A program made the translations under genes and the position numbers. The notes below the pieces were generated by a model that was given only the letters and a program-made list of their open reading frames with translations, searched no databases and was not told the origin of the DNA. This document shows, piece after piece, positions 1 to 7,034 of a DNA stretch of 64,000 bases (positions are counted from its first letter, which is position 1; every line of letters starts with the position of its first letter). The stretch comes from Thermofilum uzonense. GTDB lineage: Archaea; Thermoproteota; Thermoprotei; Thermofilales; Thermofilaceae. Location: NCBI RefSeq assembly GCF_000993805.1, contig NZ_CP009961.1, positions 1,450,453-1,514,452 of the forward strand, written 5' to 3'.

Positions 1-148
1 AGAACCCGATTCCAACTATTCTAGCTTTAGCCGAGCCGTGTTTCCCAGTCTTGCTCTTCTCAACCTCTACGACTCTGCATGGCTCGCCGTCGATTACTAC
101 GAAGGAGCCGACCTTGATATTCCCCGCTTCTTCTGGACGTGTACTCAT
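1..148 (-). CDS. translation factor aIF5A, N-terminal part (cut by window edge)
   Basis: Archaeal IF5A/EF-P homologue that helps ribosomes form difficult peptide bonds. The visible 49 codons begin at ATG 148-146 (reverse strand) and contain the hypusination loop K-T-G-K-H-G followed by S-A-K-A-R, which is the family signature; the modified lysine should be the one after T-G. The C-terminal OB domain lies outside the window. It follows serS on the same strand with a 47-nt gap that holds its own TATA-like run (about 176-187), so it can be transcribed separately. The gene is short because the sequence ends, not because it is broken. Confidence 0.93.
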   Translation of the reverse strand, partial: MSTRPEEAGNIKVGSFVVIDGEPCRVVEVEKSKTGKHGSAKARIVGIGF

Positions 149-195
149 ATTTGCTCTTGCTCTCTTCGACTTCGATACTTAAAAATTTAACCGGT

Positions 196-1554
196 TTATT
201 CGAGGACGAAGACCTGGAGCTTTGGCTCGACAGGCTCAAGATACTTTCTAAGCGCCCTTGGGACGCGGATCACGCCGTCTGGAGTCTGGTAGTTCTCGAC
301 TATGGCTGTTATTGTGCGCTGTATGGCGAGGGCTGTGCTGTTCAGCGTGTGGACGAACCCCTTGCTCGGCGCGCCTCTAGCCTCGGCGTACCTAATATTG
401 AGGCGGTAGCTCTGCCAGTCCGTGCAGTTGCTGCAGGAGACCATCTCGCGATACTTTCCCTGGGCCGGCATCCAGGCCTCTAGATCGTACTTCTTAGCGG
501 CGACAACCCCTAGGTCTCCAGAGGCTATGTTTACTACCCTGTATGGGATGCCTAGGCCCTGCCAGAGCTCCTCTGCGTTCCTTATGAGTCTTTCATGCCA
601 CTCCCATGACTCGTCCGGGTGAGAGAACACGAACTGTTCCACCTTGTTGAAGTGGTGTACACGGAAAATCCCCTTCATGTCCTTCCCGTGTGCGCCCGCC
701 TCCTTCCTGAAGGAGGGGCTTATACCCGCGTACAGGAGCGGGAGGTCCTTCTCAGGGATCACGTCGTTCACATGTAGGGCGGCTATAGGGTGTTCAGCTG
801 TGCCTATCAGGTAAAGCTCTTCACCCTCGATCTTATACACCATGTCCCTGAAGTCATCGAAGCTTATAACGCCCTCGAGGACTTCTCTCCTAAGCATGAG
901 GGGCGGCTGGAGAATAGTAAACCCTTTCTTGGCGAGGCTCTCAAGGGCGTACATCGTCAGCGCGAGGTCAAGCCACACGAGGTCGTTGAAGGTGTAGTAG
1001 AAGCGCGAGCCAGCGACCTCAGCCGCCTTCTCGGTCCCCGTTAGCCTCTTCCCCTCGAGGAAGTCCGCGTGTCCAACGGGCCTCCAGTCAACAACCTCGT
1101 AGTCCACCTTGAACCCCTTCCTCTCCGTCTCAGCAAGGAAGGCGTCGAGGAACTCTCTGGGGACCCTCGGCCTACCCCAGTACCTGACGGGGGCGTTGTG
1201 GCTGTCGTCAGGACCTATGGGCACGCTTTCATGGATTACGTTCGGGATCTTTCGGAGGATGTTTTCCCTTTCTTTCTCGAGGTTTGCAAGCTCCTGCTCT
1301 ATGGCCTGTATTTTTTCGCGGAGGCTCCTGGCCTGTGATACAGTTTTTTCCCTTTCGCCGGGAGGCAGCCTACTTATCTGCTCGGATATCTTATTCAACT
1401 CATGCCTTGCGTCATCGTACTCTCTTTTCTTTGCCCGCCACAACTCGTCCAGGCGAATGGCCTCGTCTACAAGGGATGTGTCCATGAACCTTGCCTTGAG
1501 GTTCCATCTTAGCTTTTCAGGGTTGTTTCGCAGATAGTATAGGATGCTCCACAT
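196..1554 (-). CDS. serS: seryl-tRNA synthetase
   Basis: Class II aminoacyl-tRNA synthetase that charges tRNA-Ser. The first roughly 110 residues form the antiparallel coiled-coil tRNA-binding arm (rich in E, K, R). The catalytic core follows, with G-T-A-E-H-P, motif 2 around F-R-K-E-A-G-A-H-G-K and motif 3 near L-N-S-T-A-L-A-I-Q-R-T. This is the standard SerRS type, not the rare methanogen type. The ATG at 1554 (protein starting M-W-S-I-L) gives 452 residues, normal for the family; the upstream in-frame extension to 1614 has no family likeness. aIF5A lies downstream on the same strand. Confidence 0.95.
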   Translation of the reverse strand: MWSILYYLRNNPEKLRWNLKARFMDTSLVDEAIRLDELWRAKKREYDDARHELNKISEQISRLPPGEREKTVSQARSLREKIQAIEQELANLEKERENILRKIPNVIHESVPIGPDDSHNAPVRYWGRPRVPREFLDAFLAETERKGFKVDYEVVDWRPVGHADFLEGKRLTGTEKAAEVAGSRFYYTFNDLVWLDLALTMYALESLAKKGFTILQPPLMLRREVLEGVISFDDFRDMVYKIEGEELYLIGTAEHPIAALHVNDVIPEKDLPLLYAGISPSFRKEAGAHGKDMKGIFRVHHFNKVEQFVFSHPDESWEWHERLIRNAEELWQGLGIPYRVVNIASGDLGVVAAKKYDLEAWMPAQGKYREMVSCSNCTDWQSYRLNIRYAEARGAPSKGFVHTLNSTALAIQRTITAIVENYQTPDGVIRVPRALRKYLEPVEPKLQVFVLE

Positions 1555-1654
1555 AATGGCTCTACCGGGCTTGATGTTATATTCTCGCATGTAATAAATT
1601 CTTTTATTCAACATAAAAACAAAATACTTGGAGTGCCAACTCTTTCATGGTAAC

Positions 1655-2065
1655 ATGACGAGTGTCGGAGAGCTTAGCGAGATGATGAGAAGCTACACGC
1701 GGAAGTTCAGCGAATACGTTGCCAGGAAAGACTATGACTCGGCTATACAGCTGGGTCTCCAGGTTCTAGAGAAGCTTCTCAAGATTGCTAGCGAGGAGAT
1801 AATTGCAAACATCTCCGACCCGAGTGTCGCAAAGATAGGTCAGGAGATACTGAAGAACTACGAGAGTACTCTTTCATACGTGTCCGGGGTCATGAACGGC
1901 CTGAAGTACGTGTCTCCCATATACGCGCTGGGTGAAAAGGAGCAGCTGGTAGGACTTGTAGCGAGCTCGGTCTCAGAGCTATTCAACTTTATAATGGGCG
2001 CTCTACTTATAGTCGCGTCTATACAGGGGAGGGCCTCGACAGAGGAGAGCTTTGGAGTAGTCTAG
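1655..2065 (+). CDS. conserved-looking helical protein of unknown function
   Basis: I do not recognise the family. The 136-residue product from ATG 1655 is almost wholly helical, with an acidic/basic N-terminal half and a more hydrophobic stretch near residues 95-125 (E-L-F-N-F-I-M-G-A-L-L-I-V-A) that could be a buried helix or a weak membrane segment. An AT-rich promoter-like stretch lies at about 1605-1620. It is divergent from serS and ends in a 4-nt convergent overlap with the AbrB-like gene. An earlier TTG start (1628) is possible but adds residues without clear character. Confidence 0.7.
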   Translation: MTSVGELSEMMRSYTRKFSEYVARKDYDSAIQLGLQVLEKLLKIASEEIIANISDPSVAKIGQEILKNYESTLSYVSGVMNGLKYVSPIYALGEKEQLVGLVASSVSELFNFIMGALLIVASIQGRASTEESFGVV

Positions 2066-2412
2066 GTCTTCGGCTCTTCAAACGGTTTTATATCCACTAC
2101 CTCTATATCCGAGCCAGGCACAAGTGAAACCCTCTCTCTGAGCTCCTTGGGTATCGTGAACTGACGCGAGTCTGTGTACTTCGTCTTTAGAAGTCTCGCG
2201 GTGAAGCTGTGCTCTTCCCCGCCAACCCTGATGGTGATTCTTGCCTTCTCTATGCTTTGGATGTTGAGCTTTCTAACGAGACTCGCAGGTATGAGGACTT
2301 GGTTGTTTGAGTAGACCCTTATCCTGTAGGGAAGGGACTCTATAGTGAGGCCGCGGGTCCCCCTCCTTGGCTTTTCTCCCAAGCTATCCACCTCGTTTAT
2401 CTTCTTTTTCAA
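2062..2412 (-). CDS. AbrB/SpoVT-like swapped-hairpin protein
   Basis: Two copies of a swapped-hairpin-like motif are visible. The first (about residues 30-55) reads R-I-R-V-Y-S-N-N-Q-V-L-I-P-A-S-L-V; the second (about 80-105) reads Q-F-T-I-P-K-E-L-R-E-R then P-G-S-D-I-E-V-V-D-I. Both match the AbrB/MazE pattern of a short beta hairpin, I-P, and a helix, so the protein may fold as an intramolecular pair. DNA binding is the family expectation, not shown here. The start is uncertain: TTG 2412 opens the frame, but a TATA-like box at 2417-2426 places a leaderless start nearer GTG 2391. Confidence 0.72.
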   Translation of the reverse strand: MKKKINEVDSLGEKPRRGTRGLTIESLPYRIRVYSNNQVLIPASLVRKLNIQSIEKARITIRVGGEEHSFTARLLKTKYTDSRQFTIPKELRERVSLVPGSDIEVVDIKPFEEPKT

Positions 2413-2433
2413 ATTGTTTTATATTTTTTGTCA

Positions 2434-2479
2434 TTAAGAGCCCAGTTAAATAAAAAGGATCTCTACACTCTGGGCTTAA
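2434..2479. promoter_or_regulatory. inverted repeat between the AbrB-like gene and its divergent neighbour
   Basis: An arm reading AGCCCAG at 2439-2445 is matched by CTGGGCT at 2470-2476, and TTAAG flanks both arms. The arms are 24 nt apart, too far for a strong short hairpin. The site lies between two divergent genes, one encoding a probable DNA-binding protein, so an operator is a reasonable guess. No evidence beyond symmetry and position. Confidence 0.3.
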
Positions 2480-2544
2480 TCCCTCGCAAATTATTGACCA
2501 ATAAACGCGATATCTTTTTAAGTAAAGGTAGTTTCGCCTTCATA

Positions 2545-2799
2545 GTGGTTCAAGTGTTGTCGAAAGCTGATGTTGAGAAGAAGCTGAGGAGTATTTTCAA
2601 GGACGCGCAGTTCGAGGTTCAGGTAGACGGCAAAGGGATAAAGGTTGCTATAGACGGAGTAGGCGAGACCCCAGGGGAGCTCTTCACGAAGATAGGCGGC
2701 TTTGTCGAGTCTATAATGAAGGTAGCGGGCACGAAGGACGTGGACGTCATCGTGAGCATGCAGGGGAGCGCCTTCGGAGTTGAGATAGAGGTATATTAG
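2545..2799 (+). CDS. small protein of unknown function
   Basis: The frame is open from 2428, but a strong TATA-like run (about 2511-2520) places transcription start close to the GTG at 2545, giving about 84 residues; GTG 2554 or TTG 2557 are alternatives. The product alternates beta-like segments (F-E-V-Q-V-D-G-K-G-I-K-V-A-I, then V-D-V-I-V-S-M-Q-G-S-A-F-G-V-E-I-E-V) around a helix, which suggests a small alpha/beta fold. No catalytic or metal motif is seen. It overlaps the convergent deacetylase-like gene by 4 nt. Confidence 0.6.
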   Translation: MVQVLSKADVEKKLRSIFKDAQFEVQVDGKGIKVAIDGVGETPGELFTKIGGFVESIMKVAGTKDVDVIVSMQGSAFGVEIEVY

Positions 2800-3848
2800 T
2801 GAGAGCATTCTTCAAGCTTATTTTTCAGCCAGTTTAAGCGGTCTCTCAGGGCATTTACTGCCGCCATGCTGCTCGAGCTTTCGACTTCTCCCACAGTGAA
2901 CTCCCTAGCATCTCCGCCGGCCATCAACGCTAATTCTAACGCCCAAATCCTCGCCACGGTCTCAGGCACGTAGCCTCCCCCACCAGTCACCAGGACAGGT
3001 ATGTTTCGCGCAATTGAACTGATGCTCTCAGCGAATCGTATATAGGAGTTCTCGGTGAATCTAAGATCTGTAAGCGGGTCGCCGTCGTGGCCGTCAACGC
3101 CCGCCTGGATGATCAGGAATTCGGGCTTATAGTGTTCTAGCTGTGGTACTATGATTTCTTCGAGGGCAAGCTTGAAAACGTCATCACCTGAGCCCAGGGG
3201 CACGGGGATGTTTATATTCTTGCAAAGCCCCTGGCCATCCCCTAGTTCGTCGATCCATCCTGTTCCGGGATAGAACCCGTAGCCATACCCGTGAACGCTT
3301 ATCTTGAGGACGTCCTCACTATAAAGTATCTGCTGCGTCCCGTCGCCGTGATGTGCGTCAATGTCGACTATCGCGATTCTTCCTACCCCCTGGCTTCTCA
3401 GCCACAGCGCTGCCACGGCCAGGTCATTGAAAACACAGAAGCCGCCTGCGGCGCGACGCCTAGCGTGGTGAAAGCCGCCGTTAGGGGTGAAGCCTATGCC
3501 CGGCTTTTCTCTAAGGAGACGTGCCAGCGTCAAGGTACTGCCTACAGCCTTTAATGCCGCCTCGAATACCTGTGGATAGGCTGGGGTGTCGCCGTAGTCG
3601 AGGAGGCCTCTCCCCTCCCTCGACTTCTGCTTCACGAAGTCTACGTATTCGGGGTCGTGCGCAAGCAGGAGCTCCTTCTCGGTGGCAGGCTCCACTGGTA
3701 CCCTGCTCACGGGGAGCCTTCTCTCGAGTCTTGGGAGAAACTCCTCGTAGAATAGTCTTATTCTCCGGGTCCAGTTTTCTCGAAGGGAGGCAGGCGTGAA
3801 GGATATTCTTGTAAGCTCCTCAGAGTAGGCGACGTAAACCTCACGCAT
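2796..3848 (-). CDS. histone deacetylase-fold hydrolase (AcuC/HDAC family)
   Basis: Zn-dependent amidohydrolase of the class I HDAC/AcuC/acetylpolyamine hydrolase superfamily. Visible motifs are G-G-F-H-H-A (catalytic His pair region), D-I-D-A-H-H-G-D-G-T (metal Asp/His), Q-A-G-V-D-G-H-D-G-D-P (second metal Asp) and the G-G-G-G-Y loop. The 350-residue length is typical. The substrate in archaea is mostly unknown: acetyl-lysine, acetylpolyamine or another N-acyl amide are all possible. The start M-R-E-V-Y-V at 3848 is preferred over the ATG three codons earlier. It overlaps the convergent small gene by 4 nt. Confidence 0.9.
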   Translation of the reverse strand: MREVYVAYSEELTRISFTPASLRENWTRRIRLFYEEFLPRLERRLPVSRVPVEPATEKELLLAHDPEYVDFVKQKSREGRGLLDYGDTPAYPQVFEAALKAVGSTLTLARLLREKPGIGFTPNGGFHHARRRAAGGFCVFNDLAVAALWLRSQGVGRIAIVDIDAHHGDGTQQILYSEDVLKISVHGYGYGFYPGTGWIDELGDGQGLCKNINIPVPLGSGDDVFKLALEEIIVPQLEHYKPEFLIIQAGVDGHDGDPLTDLRFTENSYIRFAESISSIARNIPVLVTGGGGYVPETVARIWALELALMAGGDAREFTVGEVESSSSMAAVNALRDRLNWLKNKLEECSH

Positions 3849-3982
3849 AACTGCCACAAGGTTATTTCGAGAACCGTACAGAAATACCTTACCCCGCCGT
3901 GTCAGACTTCAACCGAAGTTATTAAATGATGGTAAGTGACAAGGCTTATTACAAACACCTTCTTAATACATCCGACAAGAAA

Positions 3983-4555
3983 ATGAAAGAGGAGATCTAT
4001 GAGGTACGATGGCATGGTCGTGGAGGACAGGGAGTTGTGACCTCAAGCGAGCTTCTAGCACTTGCGGCGCTGCGTGAGGGTAAGCACGTCTATCATGCGC
4101 CGGAGTTCGGCCCTGAGAGACGGGGCGCCCCCGTAAGGGCCTACACGCGGATAAGTACTCACCCAATTGAGCTCCACTCGAGCATATATACTCCCGACGC
4201 CGTCGTGGTTATAGACCCCTCTCTCCAAAGTGAGGTGCAATCCGTGACCCATGGGTTGAGGGAGGGCGGCCTCCTGGTAGTCAACGCGTCAACACCTCAC
4301 GAGGGTATAGTCGAGGCGGCGAAGAAGCTTAAGGCTGGCCTATGGTTTGTCGACGCCTATAGTATCGCCATGGAGGTTTTCGGCCGTCCCTTCTACAACA
4401 CCCCGATGCTGGGGGCCTTCGTGAAGGCAAGCGGATTGGTGAGCATTAACACTGTCCTGGATGTTGTAGCCGAGCGGTTCGGCAAGGAGTCAAAGCTGGC
4501 TGAGAGCAATGTTCAAGCTGTTAGGAAGGCTTACGAGACGGTGAGAAGGTTATGA
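3983..4555 (+). CDS. porG: 2-oxoacid (pyruvate):ferredoxin oxidoreductase, gamma subunit
   Basis: Gamma subunit of a four-subunit thiamine-pyrophosphate oxidoreductase that oxidises a 2-oxoacid to acyl-CoA and reduces ferredoxin. The signature E-V-R-W-H-G-R-G-G-Q-G-V-V-T-S at the N terminus and P-E-F-G-P-E-R-R-G-A-P-V identify the POR/VOR gamma family. ATG 3983 gives 190 residues, the usual size; the upstream ATG at 3926 adds 19 residues with no likeness. It heads the gamma-delta-alpha-beta operon and overlaps delta as ATGA. Confidence 0.93.
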   Translation: MKEEIYEVRWHGRGGQGVVTSSELLALAALREGKHVYHAPEFGPERRGAPVRAYTRISTHPIELHSSIYTPDAVVVIDPSLQSEVQSVTHGLREGGLLVVNASTPHEGIVEAAKKLKAGLWFVDAYSIAMEVFGRPFYNTPMLGAFVKASGLVSINTVLDVVAERFGKESKLAESNVQAVRKAYETVRRL

Positions 4556-4848
4556 GTGAGAGTATAGTATTAAAGCTTAAGACCTGGAAGGATCTGCCTA
4601 TTGGAGGCGTCATCCCGGAGCCCAGCACGAGCCTTTATAACAAGACGGGGAACTGGCGCGCCATGACCCCGGTTCTCGATGAGAAAAAATGTATAAAGTG
4701 TCTCTTATGCTGGATCCACTGCCCCGAGCCTGCCATAATACGAAAGGACGACGACTCCGTGAAGATAGACTACGATTACTGCAAGGGATGCGGCATATGT
4801 GCAAATGTTTGTCCTGTACACGCTATCGAGATGAAGCTAGGGGTGTGA
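4552..4848 (+). CDS. porD: 2-oxoacid (pyruvate):ferredoxin oxidoreductase, delta subunit (2x[4Fe-4S])
   Basis: Electron-transfer subunit of the complex. Two classic ferredoxin clusters are present: C-I-K-C-L-L-C-W-I-H-C-P and C-K-G-C-G-I-C-A-N-V-C-P, each C-x2-C-x2-C-x3-C-P. The N-terminal half has the short delta-specific leader (W-K-D-L-P-I-G-G, then N-K-T-G-N-W-R). 98 residues is normal. Its start overlaps the stop of the gamma gene and the alpha gene follows after 4 nt, so translation is probably coupled. Confidence 0.94.
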   Translation: MSESIVLKLKTWKDLPIGGVIPEPSTSLYNKTGNWRAMTPVLDEKKCIKCLLCWIHCPEPAIIRKDDDSVKIDYDYCKGCGICANVCPVHAIEMKLGV

Positions 4849-4852
4849 GTAT

Positions 4853-6040
4853 ATGAAGGGTAAACTTGTGGGAATGAACGGTGACAGGGCTGTAGCCTTC
4901 GCGGCTAAGCAGGCAGATGTCGACGTTATCTCGGCGTACCCGATAACCCCCCAGACGATAATCGTCGAGACGCTCGCCGAGTACGTGAACAACGGCGAGC
5001 TTAACGCGGCCTTCATCCCGGTGGAGAGCGAGCACTCCGCCCTCTCTGCAGCCGTGGGCGCCTCGCTCGCTGGCGCTAGGGTTTTCACGGCTACGAGCAG
5101 CCAGGGATTAGCGCTTATGTGGGAGATACTATGGATAGCCGCAGGCCTGCGGACAACAATAGTCATGGCCATGGGTAACAGGGCCCTCTCTCCAAACATC
5201 AACATTCACTGCTCTCACGACGACGCTTACGCGGCGCGAGACACGGGATGGCTGCAGTTCTTCGCCGAGAACGTGCAGGAGGCCTATGACTTGACCTTGA
5301 TGGCCTTCAGGATATCCGAGGATCACCGCGTGCTGTTCCCGAGCATAGTTAACCTGGACGGCTTCATACTGACGCATGCTACTGAGGGGCTGTATGTGTT
5401 GGATGATGAGGACGTTAAGGCATTCCTGCCCAAGAAGAAGCCTGTGAACCCGATCGACCCGAGTAAGCCGATGACCTATGGTCCCCTAGACCTTTTCGAC
5501 TGGTATATGGAGCACAGGCGCTTGCAATACGCCTCCTTCATGTCTACGCCTCCCGTTATAAAGGAGGTCTTCGAGGAGTACGGGAAGCTCTCAGGAAGAA
5601 GATACACGCCGGTGAAGACCTTCAACGTTGAGGGAGCTGAGGTCGTGCTGATGGTTCTAGGCAGCTCGGCGGGAACTGTTCGCTATGTATCCAGGAAGCT
5701 TGCCGAGAAGGGTAAAAAGGTGGGTGTTGTAAGCCTTACCCAGTACAGGCCCTTCCCGGTTCGTGAGCTTATCGAAGCGTTGAGCGGCGCGTCGGTAGTG
5801 GCGGTCATGGATCGCAGCGTCAGCTTTGGGAGCCCCGGCGCCCAGCTCTTCATGGACACCTCGACGGCCCTCCTAAAGGCAAAGAGGAGACCCTTACTAT
5901 TCAACGTCGTCTACGGGCTCGGCGGGAGGGATCTAACACCGGGAGACGTCGAGAAGATCGTTATGAAGGCTGAGGAGGTTTTAAGGAGGGGTGAGTCCCC
6001 CGAGGAACCTGTATGGGTAGGAGTTAGAGGTGAGGAGTAA
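4853..6040 (+). CDS. porA: 2-oxoacid (pyruvate):ferredoxin oxidoreductase, alpha subunit
   Basis: Alpha subunit carrying the pyrimidine-binding TPP domain and the transketolase C-like domain. The segment D-V-I-S-A-Y-P-I-T-P-Q-T near residues 25-35, followed by V-E-S-E-H-S-A and T-A-T-S-S-Q-G-L-A-L-M, is diagnostic of POR/VOR alpha subunits. 395 residues fits. Pyruvate is the likely substrate, but branched-chain 2-oxoacids (VOR) cannot be excluded from motifs alone. It overlaps the beta gene by one nucleotide. Confidence 0.94.
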   Translation: MKGKLVGMNGDRAVAFAAKQADVDVISAYPITPQTIIVETLAEYVNNGELNAAFIPVESEHSALSAAVGASLAGARVFTATSSQGLALMWEILWIAAGLRTTIVMAMGNRALSPNINIHCSHDDAYAARDTGWLQFFAENVQEAYDLTLMAFRISEDHRVLFPSIVNLDGFILTHATEGLYVLDDEDVKAFLPKKKPVNPIDPSKPMTYGPLDLFDWYMEHRRLQYASFMSTPPVIKEVFEEYGKLSGRRYTPVKTFNVEGAEVVLMVLGSSAGTVRYVSRKLAEKGKKVGVVSLTQYRPFPVRELIEALSGASVVAVMDRSVSFGSPGAQLFMDTSTALLKAKRRPLLFNVVYGLGGRDLTPGDVEKIVMKAEEVLRRGESPEEPVWVGVRGEE

Positions 6041-6975
6041 TGGGTGAAGCCAGGTTTATTAAGACTTTAAAGGAGGTTCCCCGAGTAGAACACTTTGCAC
6101 CTGGGCACAGGCTCTGCGCCGGCTGCGGTATACCACAGGTTGTCAGGATGGCTTTGAAGGCTGTCCCGGACCCGAAGGTTGTAGTGAACGCTACGGGCTG
6201 TCTCGAGGTGGCGACTACGATATTCCCTTACACGAGCTGGGGTGTTCCCTGGGTTCATGTAGCCTTTGAGAACGCGGCAGCTGTCGCCAGCGGGATAGAG
6301 TCGGCATTCAAGATCCTTGAGAAGAAGTACGGTAAGCAGCGTCCAAAGGTCGTAGTTTTCGGCGGTGACGGTGGCACCTTCGATATAGGCTTCCAGGCTT
6401 TGAGCGGCGCCCTGGAGAGAGGACACGACATGATCTACATATGCTATGACAACGAGGCCTACATGAACACGGGTATACAGAGGAGTGGTGCAACGCCGAA
6501 AGGTGCACATACAACTACGAGCCCCGCAGGCAAGGTTATCCCGGGCAAGCAGGAGAGGAAGAAGAACCTCATAGAGATAGCCATAGCTCACGGCATCCCA
6601 TACGCTGCAACGATGAACCCAGCATTCCCCGTAGACATGTATAACAAACTCGTGAAGGCTGCGTCTATTACAGGTCCCGTAGTCCTCCACTACTATACGC
6701 CATGCCCTACCGGGTGGTACTTCGACCCTTCAAGGAGCATCGAGGTTGCACGTCTAGCGGTTCAAACCAGGATCTGGCCCCTCTACGAGTATGAGAACGG
6801 GAAGATTAGGATAACCGTCCCAGTCAAGGAGCCGAAACCCATCGAGGATTACTTCAAGCTACAGGGGAGGTTCAGGCACCTGCTCGAACCCCAGAACAGG
6901 GAGCTCCTGGAAGAGATTAAGAGGGATGTGGAGAACAACTGGAACCGCCTCGTAAAGCTTGCCTCTCAGGGTTAA
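6040..6975 (+). CDS. porB: 2-oxoacid (pyruvate):ferredoxin oxidoreductase, beta subunit
   Basis: Beta subunit that binds the TPP diphosphate and a [4Fe-4S] cluster. The TPP motif is G-G-D-G-G-T-F-D-I-G-F-Q-A-L followed by D-N-E-A-Y-M-N-T-G. Cluster cysteines are visible in C-A-G-C-G-I-P, A-T-G-C-L-E-V and the late C-P-T-G-W. 311 residues is standard. It is the last gene of the operon; a T-rich stretch and a new promoter follow at 6990-7003. Together the four genes supply acetyl-CoA and reduced ferredoxin in peptide or sugar fermentation. Confidence 0.94.
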   Translation: MGEARFIKTLKEVPRVEHFAPGHRLCAGCGIPQVVRMALKAVPDPKVVVNATGCLEVATTIFPYTSWGVPWVHVAFENAAAVASGIESAFKILEKKYGKQRPKVVVFGGDGGTFDIGFQALSGALERGHDMIYICYDNEAYMNTGIQRSGATPKGAHTTTSPAGKVIPGKQERKKNLIEIAIAHGIPYAATMNPAFPVDMYNKLVKAASITGPVVLHYYTPCPTGWYFDPSRSIEVARLAVQTRIWPLYEYENGKIRITVPVKEPKPIEDYFKLQGRFRHLLEPQNRELLEEIKRDVENNWNRLVKLASQG

Positions 6976-6991
6976 GGCTAACACTAATAAA

Positions 6992-7000
6992 TTTTTTATA
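6992..7000 (+). promoter_or_regulatory. TATA box of the reverse gyrase gene
   Basis: An ATTTTTTATAA run sits about 35-43 nt upstream of the GTG start at 7035, the distance expected for an archaeal TATA box with a very short leader. No other AT-rich box lies between porB and this gene. Confidence 0.6.
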
Positions 7001-7034
7001 ACGTTGCACGCTTACTTTTTCTCTTGAGAAAAAC

